DNA from: Rhizobium nepotum 39/7
Lineage (GTDB): Bacteria; Pseudomonadota; Alphaproteobacteria; Rhizobiales; Rhizobiaceae
NCBI RefSeq assembly: GCF_000949865.1
Contig: NZ_JWJH01000010.1
Coordinates: 1-64,000, forward strand
DNA: 64,000 nt
Reading direction: 5' to 3'
In this document: positions 53,020 through 61,994 of the stretch, one piece after another
Numbering within the stretch: the first letter of the stretch is position 1
Layout: each line of letters starts with the position of its first letter
Notes under the pieces: model-generated
What the model was told of the DNA's origin: nothing
The model's input: only the letters and a program-made list of their open reading frames with translations
The model's database searches: none
Program-made: the position numbers and the translations under genes

Positions 53020-53834
53020 TTCAAACCTCTCATGCGGGGATCGAGTTTGTCGCGCAGAGCATCTCCGAGCAGATTGATGCCGAGCAGCGTCAATGCGATG
53101 CAGAGACCGGGGAAAAGACCCAGCCAGACGGCTTGTTCGATGAAGGGACGACCAGCCGCGAGCATATTGCCCCAGGTGGGCGCCGGTGGCGGAACGCCGA
53201 GCCCAAGGAAACTCAGGGCACTTTCAGACAGGATGGCCCAGCCGAACATGGATGTGGCGAGGACGGTGATCGGCGCCAGACAATTGGGAAGAATGTGCCG
53301 TAGCATGGTAAAAATCTCGCTGTTGCCCATCACCTTGGAGGCTTCGATAAATTCACGCTCACGCAGCGACAGAACGGCACCGCGCACCACACGCGCCATG
53401 GATGGCGTGTAGGCAATACCGAGCGCGAAGATGATGCCATACTGATTGGCCCCGAACACTGCGAGCAGACCGAGTGCAAGCAGGATACCGGGAAAAGCGA
53501 GCAGTGCGTTGTTGACCGCCATGATGACGCCGTCGATCCAGCCGCGGGAATAACCGCTGATCAGCCCGATCACCGTACCGGCGATCGTCGCAAAGCCGAC
53601 AGTCAGGCATCCGATCCAGACGCTGGCCCGTGCACCGATCATAAGCCGGCTGACAACGTCCCGGCCGAATTCGTCGGTACCGAGCAGATGTTGTGCCCCT
53701 GGTGCCGCGAGACGGGCGGTAAAGCTGAGCTTCATCGGATCGAATGGTGTCCATAACAGACTGACAGCTGCGACAATGAGAAGAATGGCAACAAGCAATC
53801 CGCCGATCAGGCCATTGAGAGTAAAATGTTTCAT
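53016..53834 (-). CDS. Peptide ABC permease, OppC/DppC-type (importer 2)
   Basis: 272 aa. Shorter than the importer-1 OppC because it lacks the long periplasmic insert. The EAA motif is EFIEASKVMGNSEIFTMLRHILPN; the chain ends DALRDKLDPRMRGLK. ATG 53834 overlaps the OppB stop and its own stop overlaps the ATPase ATG, so the order B-C-DF is strictly coupled. Confidence 0.92.
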   Translation of the reverse strand: MKHFTLNGLIGGLLVAILLIVAAVSLLWTPFDPMKLSFTARLAAPGAQHLLGTDEFGRDVVSRLMIGARASVWIGCLTVGFATIAGTVIGLISGYSRGWIDGVIMAVNNALLAFPGILLALGLLAVFGANQYGIIFALGIAYTPSMARVVRGAVLSLREREFIEASKVMGNSEIFTMLRHILPNCLAPITVLATSMFGWAILSESALSFLGLGVPPPAPTWGNMLAAGRPFIEQAVWLGLFPGLCIALTLLGINLLGDALRDKLDPRMRGLK

Positions 53835-54775
53835 TCTGCCACCACGCGCGGATCAAACAGAGGATAGAGGAGATCGACGATCAGATTGACTACGACGTAG
53901 GAGAAGGCGACGAACAGCAGGCATCCCTGAATGACCGGATAGTCGCGCTGAAAGATGCTGTCGACCATCAACCGTCCGAGACCAGGAATGGTGAAAACCG
54001 TTTCGATGACAGCGATACCACCCAGAAGATTACCCAGGATAAGGCCAATCATCGTCCAGGTCGGACCAAATGCGTTCTTGAAGGCGTGCTTCCAGAGAAC
54101 GGCGCTTTCGGACAGGCCTTTTGCGCGGGCATGGGTAATGTAATCCAGTCTGAGGACCTCAAGTGTCGAAGCGCGTGCCATGCGGATCAGAACACCCGCC
54201 TCATGGATCACCAGTGTCATGATCGGCAGAACCAGATAGAGCAGGCCTCCGGCCAGATTGTCGCTGATCGATATGTATCCGAGTACCGGCAGCCAGCCGA
54301 GCTTCAGACCAAAGAACAAAAGCAGCAGCAGACCGAGCCAGAAGGTCGGTATGGACAGGAGGATCGTTGCAGCGCCGACCAGCGCCAGATCGGTGATGCT
54401 GTTCTGGCGCCATGCGGCAATCACGCCTGCGGGAACCGCAATAAGGCTGGCAAGAATGACGGCAATGATGACGATTTCCGCAGAGACCATGAAACGCGAT
54501 ACGACGAGCGGCAGGACGGCCTCGTCGTTGACGATGGAACGCCCGAAGTCCCCGGTCAGCACATTGCCGCTCCAGACAAAAAATTGTTCCGGCATTGAGC
54601 GATCGAGACCCAGTTCGGTATGCATCGTGGCGATCTGATCGGGAGTGGCCATGTCGCCCAGCATCAGCGCGGCAGGATCTCCCGGAATAAAACGGATGAG
54701 CGCGAACACCGTCACGGCGACAATAACCATGGTTGGCAGCGCCATGAGCAGGCGGTTGAATATAAATCTGATCAT
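53831..54775 (-). CDS. Peptide ABC permease, OppB/DppB-type (importer 2)
   Basis: 314 aa from ATG 54775 (AGGGGAACC site). Starts IRFIFNRLLMALPTMVIVA and has the loop RFIPGDPAALMLG; the ATPase-contact motif is ARAKGLSESAVLWKHAFKNAFGP; it ends YPLFDPRVVAE. First gene of the importer-2 operon (B-C-DF-hydrolase-binding protein), with an AT-rich upstream region facing two LysR genes on the same strand. Confidence 0.92.
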   Translation of the reverse strand: MIRFIFNRLLMALPTMVIVAVTVFALIRFIPGDPAALMLGDMATPDQIATMHTELGLDRSMPEQFFVWSGNVLTGDFGRSIVNDEAVLPLVVSRFMVSAEIVIIAVILASLIAVPAGVIAAWRQNSITDLALVGAATILLSIPTFWLGLLLLLFFGLKLGWLPVLGYISISDNLAGGLLYLVLPIMTLVIHEAGVLIRMARASTLEVLRLDYITHARAKGLSESAVLWKHAFKNAFGPTWTMIGLILGNLLGGIAVIETVFTIPGLGRLMVDSIFQRDYPVIQGCLLFVAFSYVVVNLIVDLLYPLFDPRVVAE

Positions 54776-54861
54776 CGGTTCCCCTGAACACGATTGGCGG
54801 GGCCGGATCTGCAAAGTCACCGGCTGTTTATGAAAGGACTATGAGCGATGAGATGTTTTTG

Positions 54862-54875
54862 CGCAATATTATGCG
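54862..54875. promoter_or_regulatory. Inverted repeat upstream of importer 2
   Basis: CGCAATATTATGCG (4-bp arms around an AT core) sits 87 nt upstream of the OppB start, inside AT-rich DNA. It is a fair LysR-type or other dimer site for the regulator just behind it, but short. Confidence 0.3.
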
Positions 54876-54951
54876 TTTCTGTCATAGGTTTATGCATATA
54901 CTGCGGACGATGCCAGGCGCTCCGGCACAAAAAATCTTCTTTAACACGTTG

Positions 54952-55881
54952 TTAGATTTCGTCTTTTTGAGAAATGACGATCTGCCGTTTGAGTGCGTCC
55001 ATCAGCGCTCTGGCAGCAAGGGAAGACGATGTGCCAGACGGTGTCGCCAATCCGAACTCTTGCCGTGACATGGGAATGAAAGGGCGTTGAACGATTGGCA
55101 GATGCCGATAAAGATTGGCAAAAAAGCTACTCAGGATAGCAATGCCGAGCCCATGCGCAGCGTAGGAGCATGCAGAGCTGTTGGTGTGAGTTTCGATCTT
55201 GACGTTCTGTTTTACGCCCGCACGCTTGAAAGCCTGATCAAGCAACATACGGTTAGGCCTCTGGCGACCGATCAAAACGAGAGGTACGCCGCGCAGTTCC
55301 CTTGGCGTGATTTCGCTCAACGCTGCAAGCGGATGGTTTTCGGGAATAACGCAAACGCTCGATCCGGTCGCCACCCGTTCCATTTCGATACCCGGTCCGA
55401 TCTGATCCTCATAACGAAGGAATCCGAAATCGATCACCTTCTGCTCCACCAGCCTTGCTATGCTGGATGTGGTCTCAAAAAAAGTTTCGATACGCACGGT
55501 TGGATATTCATTTGAATATTCGAGCAGCATGGCGGGTGCAAAATTTTCCCACATGGAGCTGGGAAGACCGATGCGCACCAGTTCCGGCCCGGCGGCACCG
55601 CTGCGCAAATCCTCCGCCAGACCGGAGAAACGATTCAGCCCAAGGAGAATGGTTTCCGCATCACGCGCGAGAATAGTGGCTTCCGGCGTTGGAATGAGGC
55701 GGCCTTTGTCGCGGTCGAAAAGCCTCAACGAAAGGCCGGACTCGAGTTGCTGCAAAAGACGACTGACGCCGGACTGGCTGAGACCCATGCTTTTGGCAGT
55801 TGCAATCGTTGATCCCGTTGCGAGAAGAGTTTTCAGAACTTCCAGCTGTCTGAAATTAATCATCTGTGATGGCCCTGTCAT
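54952..55881 (-). CDS. LysR-family regulator, second of a tandem pair
   Basis: 309 aa. Helix-turn-helix at about residues 8-68 (LEVLKTLLATGSTIATAKSMGLSQSGVSR) and an effector domain whose ligand loop contains FGFLRYEDQIGPGIEMER. ATG 55881 overlaps the stop of the first LysR (ATGA), so it is translated with it. Its gene runs straight towards importer 2, likely its target. An in-frame ATG for MINF six codons later is also possible. Confidence 0.92.
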   Translation of the reverse strand: MTGPSQMINFRQLEVLKTLLATGSTIATAKSMGLSQSGVSRLLQQLESGLSLRLFDRDKGRLIPTPEATILARDAETILLGLNRFSGLAEDLRSGAAGPELVRIGLPSSMWENFAPAMLLEYSNEYPTVRIETFFETTSSIARLVEQKVIDFGFLRYEDQIGPGIEMERVATGSSVCVIPENHPLAALSEITPRELRGVPLVLIGRQRPNRMLLDQAFKRAGVKQNVKIETHTNSSACSYAAHGLGIAILSSFFANLYRHLPIVQRPFIPMSRQEFGLATPSGTSSSLAARALMDALKRQIVISQKDEI

Positions 55882-56819
55882 CCGTTCTGTCGTGCAGCAA
55901 AATCCTGCGTCTCATACCATTCCCGGAGATATCCCAGGAATGGTGCAGCCGATTTCGGCAGCGGCGTCCGACCGGAACTGACGATTGCATATTCGACGAC
56001 AAGCGCGGGTTCAAACGGCACAAAAACAAGCGGCATTCTGCTATATTCACGCGCCAGCAGCTCGCTGACAATTGCGATGCCCAGTCCTTCCCCAGCGAGC
56101 GCGCAGGCGCAACCGACGGAGTGCGCCTCTATGGCCGGGCGCTGCCGCAGCCCCTGTTTATAGAGAAGCGCTTCCAGTTCATGGCGTACCGGCCGCTCCC
56201 GGTTCAACAGGATCAGGTCATGCGATTTGAGGTCGGGGACACTCAGTGTTTTGTACGTCGCAAGCACATGGTCCGGATGCATGACGCAGATATTGCGGGA
56301 GGGCAGCACATATTCCTCGCGCAGCCCCGGCGTTGGTGACGGCAGACGGGTGAAGCCGATGTCTGCCTGGCCATCGGCAATCATGCGTTCGATTGCCAGA
56401 TAGTTATCTGATGCGACTTCTATCCGAACCGACCCGTTTTCCGTCAGAAACCGTTTGATTAAACGCGGCACCAACGTGACCGAAAGGCTGGCCGGGAACG
56501 CAAGACGCAATGGAATTTCCACCGAGCGGCCGTTTTCAAGCTCTTGTGCCGTTACTTTCAATGCGGTCAGCCGATCGGAAATCGCCCTGATTTCCGGGCC
56601 AAGCGCCAAGCCTTCACGCGTCATGGAGAGCCTGTTCTTGTCCCGTTCGAACAGCCTCACGCCAAGATAAAGCTCAAGCTGGTGCAGCAGTCGGCTGGCG
56701 TTCGACTGGGAAATACCCAGATCGGCAGCGGCGGCTATCGTGGAGCCGGTTGCGGCAATCGCATCATAGGCATGGATGTGCTTGATGCTGATTGTGATCT
56801 CGCTGGCTTGCTGCGACAT
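55878..56819 (-). CDS. LysR-family regulator, first of a tandem pair
   Basis: 313 aa from ATG 56819 (AGGAGAG site); the longer frame upstream runs into the divergent gene. Helix-turn-helix about residues 12-70 (AYDAIAATGSTIAAAADLGISQSNASR). The effector domain opens near EIPLRLAFPASLSVTLVPR. Same subfamily as the LysR that follows, both with the ATGSTIA core, so the pair likely arose by duplication. Divergent from the MmgE/PrpD gene. Confidence 0.92.
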   Translation of the reverse strand: MSQQASEITISIKHIHAYDAIAATGSTIAAAADLGISQSNASRLLHQLELYLGVRLFERDKNRLSMTREGLALGPEIRAISDRLTALKVTAQELENGRSVEIPLRLAFPASLSVTLVPRLIKRFLTENGSVRIEVASDNYLAIERMIADGQADIGFTRLPSPTPGLREEYVLPSRNICVMHPDHVLATYKTLSVPDLKSHDLILLNRERPVRHELEALLYKQGLRQRPAIEAHSVGCACALAGEGLGIAIVSELLAREYSRMPLVFVPFEPALVVEYAIVSSGRTPLPKSAAPFLGYLREWYETQDFAARQNG

Positions 56820-56929
56820 TCTCTCTCCTGAAAGCGGATAGCACCACCCGTAAATGGCATAAGATTGCACAGTTTGGCGAGGCCTTCCAATGTGTAACCT
56901 GGAGCTATGACTTGGAAGGGTGCACGGTA

Positions 56930-58300
56930 ATGGCAACAGTATTGGAACAGATCGCAACGCATGTCGCATCGAGAGCCAGATACTCATCCCTCGCCAAAGC
57001 GCGGGCACAACAGGCGTTCGTTGACACGATCGGCTGCATGATTGCTGGTACTGGTGACCCGGCAACCCGTTCGGTTTCGGCTGCATTTTCTGGCGAGATC
57101 GGCGTAATGGGCGTCTCGATGGTGTTCGCCGGCGGGCGGTCTTCACCTTCTATTGCAGCCTTGATCAACGGCACCGCCGCGCATTGTCTGGATTTCGATG
57201 ACAATTTCCATCCGGCCCGCGCGCATGCTTCTGCCGTCCTGGTGCCTGCTCTGCTGGCAATCGCGTCGGCAAACGGTTCGGTTTCCGGTGATCAGCTTCT
57301 TTGCGCTTACCTTGCCGGTCTCGAAGCGCAGGCCGCCGTTGGTTTTGGCGTAAATCCATCCCACTACAACCGCGGTTGGCATGGTACCTCTACAGTGGGT
57401 TGCATTGGTACGGCGGCAGGGGTGGCCATCCTCCTTGGGCTTGATAACGTGCGTGTTTCGCAAGCGATGAGTATCGCGGTCAGCCTTGCCTCCGGTCCGA
57501 AAGCTCAGTTTGGTACGTCCGTGAAACCGCTTCATGCCGGTCTTGCAGCCCGCAATGCCGTCGAGGCGGCGTTTCTTGCACGGGCGGGCATAACCGGACG
57601 GCTGGACATCCTGGAGCGGCCGCAAGGTTTCCTGGATTTGTTCGGAGGTGCAGATTCAGCGGGTTGGGATGCATTTTCCCCAGACGAAACCCATATCATT
57701 GAAACCCGTGGGTTGGTGACGAAACTTCATCCATGCTGTGCTTCTACACATCGAGTTATAGATGCTGCGCTCGATTTGCAGAACGAGCATGGGTTCTCGC
57801 TCGACGACGTCCAGTGCATTGAAACAAAAGTAGGCCGATCTGCCGTCGACAATCTTGCCTATCCGGATCCGTCCGATGAGATGCAGGCGCGGTTCTCAAT
57901 GCAGTACTGCCTCGCTGCGGCGTTGGTTCAAGGCAGACTTACACTTGCCGATTTCACGCGCGATGCAATTTTGAGGCCGGATATCCGGCGTCATATGCCC
58001 AAGATTACCATGGAAGCCTACAGTGCTGAAGAGGAGCGCGGGGTTGAACGCATTGCTCATCAGTTAACGGTCAGATTGGCGGACGGACGGACGCTGTGGA
58101 GAGAGCGCCTTCATGCCAAAGGATCGTCCGCAGACCCCATCACAGAAACGGAACGGCAGTCGAAGTTTATTGATTGCCTGGCTTGGGTGCGCTCGGCTGA
58201 TGAAGGTCAGTACGCTGCTTTGACTCGTCTAGAGCGGGCCCGTTCTGTGGAGCATGTGCTGCGGCAGTTAAAAGGGGCTGGCAGTAATGTCGGAAGATGA
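56930..58300 (+). CDS. MmgE/PrpD-family protein
   Basis: 456 aa from ATG 56930 (GGAAGGG about 10 nt before); a TTG six codons earlier is less likely. The N-terminal helical domain opens ATVLEQIATHVASRARYSSL and has the active-site loop AHCLDFDDNFHPARAHAS. The later PKAQFGTSVKPLHAGLAARNAVEAAFLA and KLHPCCASTHRVIDA segments are typical. Family members include 2-methylcitrate dehydratase and iminodisuccinate epimerase, so an iminodisuccinate-like or other hydratase/epimerase role is possible. Divergent from the LysR pair. Confidence 0.9.
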   Translation: MATVLEQIATHVASRARYSSLAKARAQQAFVDTIGCMIAGTGDPATRSVSAAFSGEIGVMGVSMVFAGGRSSPSIAALINGTAAHCLDFDDNFHPARAHASAVLVPALLAIASANGSVSGDQLLCAYLAGLEAQAAVGFGVNPSHYNRGWHGTSTVGCIGTAAGVAILLGLDNVRVSQAMSIAVSLASGPKAQFGTSVKPLHAGLAARNAVEAAFLARAGITGRLDILERPQGFLDLFGGADSAGWDAFSPDETHIIETRGLVTKLHPCCASTHRVIDAALDLQNEHGFSLDDVQCIETKVGRSAVDNLAYPDPSDEMQARFSMQYCLAAALVQGRLTLADFTRDAILRPDIRRHMPKITMEAYSAEEERGVERIAHQLTVRLADGRTLWRERLHAKGSSADPITETERQSKFIDCLAWVRSADEGQYAALTRLERARSVEHVLRQLKGAGSNVGR

Positions 58301-58495
58301 CACGTCGTCAAAAATTACCAGACATGACTAAAAAACGCTTGATCCCAGAGCCAGCCTAAACTCGCGTTTCGCAGTGAAAACAGTATTTCCACTGAGATGA
58401 CCGATAGGTATCGAGCCGAAGGTTCCATCCCCATCAAGGCGAAGGGTTCTGTACGCTCAATCTGTGCCCAGCCCTTCCCCTATTGGTGGATGGCC

Positions 58496-58966
58496 TCAGT
58501 GGTGAAGCATCTCGCGCAGAGTATCCGTTACCAGATTGTGATCTTCGACATTGGGCAGTCCGCTGACAGCGACCGAGCCAATCAGTGTGCCGCCCTTGAG
58601 GATAAGCGGCACTCCGCCGCCGCTTGCAACATAATCAGCGACCGGAAGCCGAAACTTTTCATTGAAATCGTACTTGCTCTCTTCAGCTTCAAGCCTGATT
58701 TGCAACGAACTGCGGTGAAAACGATGAGCCACCGCGCACTTGCGGCGGGTCCAGTCAAAATTGTCGATCGTTGCTCCACCCACCAGCGTCGCGAACACAA
58801 CGTCGGTTCCATGTCTCACCTGGATTGCCACTGGCAGAGCATCTTGGTGCGCACGCGACCGAATGCGGCTGCCAAGCTCCCAGGCAAAGTCGTAATCAAA
58901 CCGGTCCAGCCTGATCGCGTTCTGCTCATCCACAAGTTCCGCGATACTTGGTGTTCTCAACGTCAT
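58496..58966 (-). CDS. UPF0303 / heme-degrading-domain-like protein
   Basis: 156 aa from ATG 58966, where the family start (TLRTPSIAELVDEQNAIRLDRFD) begins. UPF0303 fold with HRFHRSSLQIRLEAEE and the GGGVPLIL-x-GGTLIGSVAVSGLPNVEDH segment shared with the HbpS/GlcG group. The family has no confirmed reaction, though similar domains bind heme or small ligands. It is last in the lactonase operon. Confidence 0.83.
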   Translation of the reverse strand: MTLRTPSIAELVDEQNAIRLDRFDYDFAWELGSRIRSRAHQDALPVAIQVRHGTDVVFATLVGGATIDNFDWTRRKCAVAHRFHRSSLQIRLEAEESKYDFNEKFRLPVADYVASGGGVPLILKGGTLIGSVAVSGLPNVEDHNLVTDTLREMLHH

Positions 58967-59111
58967 CCAATGATCCTTCAGGTTTACATTCTTGTCAGTT
59001 GCGGCTTGCCGTCCACCGGCAGGCCTGCAATGCGGCAAACTTCTTCCAGCGCCATTCCCATTGTTGATTGCATCCATCACGATGTTTCCGCAGATGAGGA
59101 TGAGGCTTCCG

Positions 59112-60008
59112 TCATTGCCAGCTGGCAAGCAGGCCTTCAAGTGCTGCACGATCCTCTTTGTCCAGACGGGCAAGTCCTGGCGCTCGAACGGGACCGACCG
59201 CAAGCCCCAGGATTTCCATCGCTTCCTTCACCACCGTCACATTGGCGCCGTTTCGATATCGTGTCCGCAGCCGTTCGAACAACTCGATCTTTTCAACGAT
59301 CTTCCGGGCAGCCGAGAAGTTACCGGCCGTCAGGGCATCATGAACTTGCAGGGAAAATTGCGGTGCGACATTGACGAGACCGGATGTGAAACCGCGGGCG
59401 CCGACGGCGCAGAAGGCAGGCGCCCAGCTTTCCGCCAGTCCACAGACGTAGAGTGCGCCATTCGGATCGGAAGCGGCAATCGCGCGTGACAGAAGCATGA
59501 TGTCCGTCGTCGCGAACTTGATGCCTGCGACATTCGGGTGGCTGGAAAGCCTGACCATGTCATCGACTGAAAACCCGTCGGCACGGACATAGGCCACCAG
59601 CGGCAATTCACTGCCCTCCGCCAGGCCGATAAAATAGTCGATCTGCGACTGCGGGGCTGCGAAGGGGTCGACCGGCTGATGTGACATGACGGCGGAGGCG
59701 CCCATTTCTCTGGCTTGTCGCGCCATGGACAGGGCCTCCCGCTGCGAACGTCCAATCGCGGCTGTAACGGGAGCTTGCCCGCTCACCCCTTCAATCGCAG
59801 CTTCGTAGACCTTGAGAATTTCGGCGGGCGTCAAAGCGTAAAACTCGCCTGTATTGCCTGCGGCAACGATATTGTGGATGCCCGCCCTTGCAACACGGGC
59901 ATAGGCTTCGGTGGTGACACCTATATCGACTTCCCCGTCTGTCTCGTAAGCCGTTACTGGGACGCCGGAAATGCCGTGCAGAGCCTGGCGAAAATCGAAT
60001 GTCGTCAT
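59112..60008 (-). CDS. DapA-type aldolase/dihydrodipicolinate-synthase family protein
   Basis: 298 aa class-I aldolase barrel. Schiff-base Lys is in the strand VAGIKFATTDI at about residue 171; the GNTGEFYALT loop (about 53) and the YVRADGF strand give the usual Tyr ligands. Members with this context cleave 2-keto-3-deoxy sugar acids or act on hydroxyproline-derived compounds rather than make lysine precursors. ATG 60008; about 30 nt behind the SMP-30 gene, so one operon. Confidence 0.88.
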   Translation of the reverse strand: MTTFDFRQALHGISGVPVTAYETDGEVDIGVTTEAYARVARAGIHNIVAAGNTGEFYALTPAEILKVYEAAIEGVSGQAPVTAAIGRSQREALSMARQAREMGASAVMSHQPVDPFAAPQSQIDYFIGLAEGSELPLVAYVRADGFSVDDMVRLSSHPNVAGIKFATTDIMLLSRAIAASDPNGALYVCGLAESWAPAFCAVGARGFTSGLVNVAPQFSLQVHDALTAGNFSAARKIVEKIELFERLRTRYRNGANVTVVKEAMEILGLAVGPVRAPGLARLDKEDRAALEGLLASWQ

Positions 60009-60040
60009 CAACTGGGTTCCTTAAAAATCAAAGGGCGTCT

Positions 60041-60922
60041 TCAGATGGAAAACTTGTGAATGGCTGCACCCGCGACAGGTGCATCAAACGCAACAAGCGT
60101 GCCTGCGGTGGTTGTTCCGTTCGTTTCGGTCACGAGGCTCGTGAGATAGATCGTTTTGAGATCCGGGCCGCCAAAACACGGCATCGTCGGCCCCTTGAAT
60201 GGCAGCCTATAGATCTCGAATAATTCGCCATCCGGTGAAAAGCGATTGAGACGTCCGGCCTGAACGCCGGCGCTCCAGTAACAGCCTTCACAATCGGTCG
60301 CTGCGCCATCCGGCCTGCCTTCGTCGGGCGCGAAATCATGAAGGCGTTCGGCGGCCCCCAGTCTGCCCGTCGCGACGTCGAAATCAAACGCCTGAAACAT
60401 CAGGCCGCTGCTGTCGGAATGATACATCCGCTTTCCATCCGGGCTCCAGGCAAGCCCGTTTGAAGTGAACATGTCCCCATCGATGATACGCTCGAAGCCA
60501 CCGTCAGGTGCGACACGGTAGAGCCTCGCATTGCCGGTCGGCACGGCGGCCTCGTCGCGGGTGCCCACCCAGAAATACCCGTCCGGGCCAACCTTGCCAT
60601 CGTTGAGGCGGCTGTCGGGCCGCCCTTCATCCGGGTCACACAGAAGGTCGAGCTTGCCGTTTGCCGGATCGAGCAGGTGCACGCCGGTCTTGAGGCCCGC
60701 CACGATCAGGCCGTTGTCGCAAAGACCGAGACAGCCGACCTGGGCGGGCATATCGTATCTGTCGAGCTTTCCGTCCGGGCGCAGGCGGAAAATGGCGGGA
60801 GCGAGAATGTCCACGAACCATAGGTCGCCGGTTCGCTCGTCCCATGTGGGCGATTCACCAACCTTCAACGGCGTATCGATGAGGGTACGCAGCTTCGGTT
60901 CTATGATGCGCGGCTGGCTCAC
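60041..60922 (-). CDS. SMP-30/gluconolactonase family protein
   Basis: 293 aa, six-bladed beta propeller, GTG start at 60922 with GGAGAG. Family markers: EGPTWDERTG-like GESPTWDERTGDLWFVDI, the metal ligands in DSRLNDGKVGPDGYFWVGT, FTSNGLAWSPDGKRMYHSDS and GRPDGAATDCEGCYWSAG. It opens a sugar lactone, feeding the aldolase downstream. A standard length. Confidence 0.92.
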   Translation of the reverse strand: MSQPRIIEPKLRTLIDTPLKVGESPTWDERTGDLWFVDILAPAIFRLRPDGKLDRYDMPAQVGCLGLCDNGLIVAGLKTGVHLLDPANGKLDLLCDPDEGRPDSRLNDGKVGPDGYFWVGTRDEAAVPTGNARLYRVAPDGGFERIIDGDMFTSNGLAWSPDGKRMYHSDSSGLMFQAFDFDVATGRLGAAERLHDFAPDEGRPDGAATDCEGCYWSAGVQAGRLNRFSPDGELFEIYRLPFKGPTMPCFGGPDLKTIYLTSLVTETNGTTTAGTLVAFDAPVAGAAIHKFSI

Positions 60923-60977
60923 TGGTTACTCTCCATCGCCCTTTTGCGGCCTCGTTTTTCGAATTGCTGGAACGGTG

Positions 60978-61694
60978 CTAGCCGACGCCCTGAAACATAC
61001 GTGCGCGTGCTTTCAGGATGTGGTCTTTCATTGCGTCATGCGCAGCCTGCTCCCGCCGCGCGAAAATCGCTTCCACGATCAAGGTATGCTCGTTCTGCAC
61101 CTCGCGCACATGCTGCGGTGTACGCTTGAGGCTGAGGCTGCGTGTCACCGACTGGCCGATTGCGAAATGAGGTTTGAACCATATCCGTAACGTGATGTGG
61201 AACTGGTTATGGCTCGCCCTGGCAATGGCTTCGTGCAGCGCAAAGTCCTCGTTCGCGCCAAGTTCGTTGCGCTCGAGGCACTGCTCCAATGCGGCAATGG
61301 CCTGTTCGATTCGTGATTTGTCGGCCGCTTGCCAGTTTCGTGCCGCAAGCTCCGCAGCAGAGGCCTCAAGACCGGACCGGAACTCGAAAAAGCGCTGTAC
61401 GTCGGCCAGCGAGCCGACCGGTACCTGTTGCAACACAGAGGAATCCGGTTGCTGGCGCACATAGGAGCCTGAACCTTTCTGGGAAACGACAAGCTCGTCA
61501 TTGCGCAGCCGCTCCAGCGCTTCACGCACAACCGGCCGCGATGCTCCGAACAAAGACGCCAGATTTTGCTCCGACGGCAACCGCTCGTTCACGGGAAACC
61601 GCCCGTCCGAAATCATGCCGACGATCTTTTCGTAGACAATGTCGCTGAGCCGGGTCTCGCCTCGCGCAGCCGACGATGTAGTCGTATTGTCCAT
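60978..61694 (-). CDS. GntR-family (FadR type) regulator
   Basis: 238 aa from ATG 61694, 7 nt after AAAGG. The winged helix-turn-helix (about 17-78) reads IVGMISDGRFPVNERLPSEQ and the VREALERLRNDELVVSQKG wing; the FCD effector domain (about 95-230) shows NEDFALHEAIARASHNQ. FCD-type GntR proteins sense sugar acids or organic acids and often sit beside aldolase/lactonase genes, as here. It is divergent from the exported binding protein and should regulate both sides. Confidence 0.92.
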   Translation of the reverse strand: MDNTTTSSAARGETRLSDIVYEKIVGMISDGRFPVNERLPSEQNLASLFGASRPVVREALERLRNDELVVSQKGSGSYVRQQPDSSVLQQVPVGSLADVQRFFEFRSGLEASAAELAARNWQAADKSRIEQAIAALEQCLERNELGANEDFALHEAIARASHNQFHITLRIWFKPHFAIGQSVTRSLSLKRTPQHVREVQNEHTLIVEAIFARREQAAHDAMKDHILKARARMFQGVG

Positions 61695-61994
61695 CAGCAC
61701 ACCTTTCGTTGCAAATCGCTGAAGTTGAACGGTTTCCTGTATGTCATTCGCAACAGAAATACCGGAGTTTTATCAGCGGGGGCGCTGCCGTTCCGATCTT
61801 TATCGTCGAGCCTGTTTTCGAAAACTGGCCCTACGAATAAAAAATATGTAAAAATCTGTCAATACTTGTAATCATCTGAAAACGCCCATATGGTCTGCCT
61901 GCCGATGGAGGATCGGTGCGCTGGCTGGCCTGGTGGGCTGTTGCGACACAGTGAAAGCCGTTTCGCTGCCGGTGATTTTTTGGGAGGATAATCG
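61695..61994. promoter_or_regulatory. Divergent control region of the GntR and binding-protein genes
   Basis: Exactly 300 bases, AT-rich around 61835-61880 with several TTGT/ACAA-like half-sites; no single clear palindrome. The binding-protein gene has a GGGAGGATAATCG site directly before its ATG. The region should hold a FadR-type operator. Confidence 0.4.
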
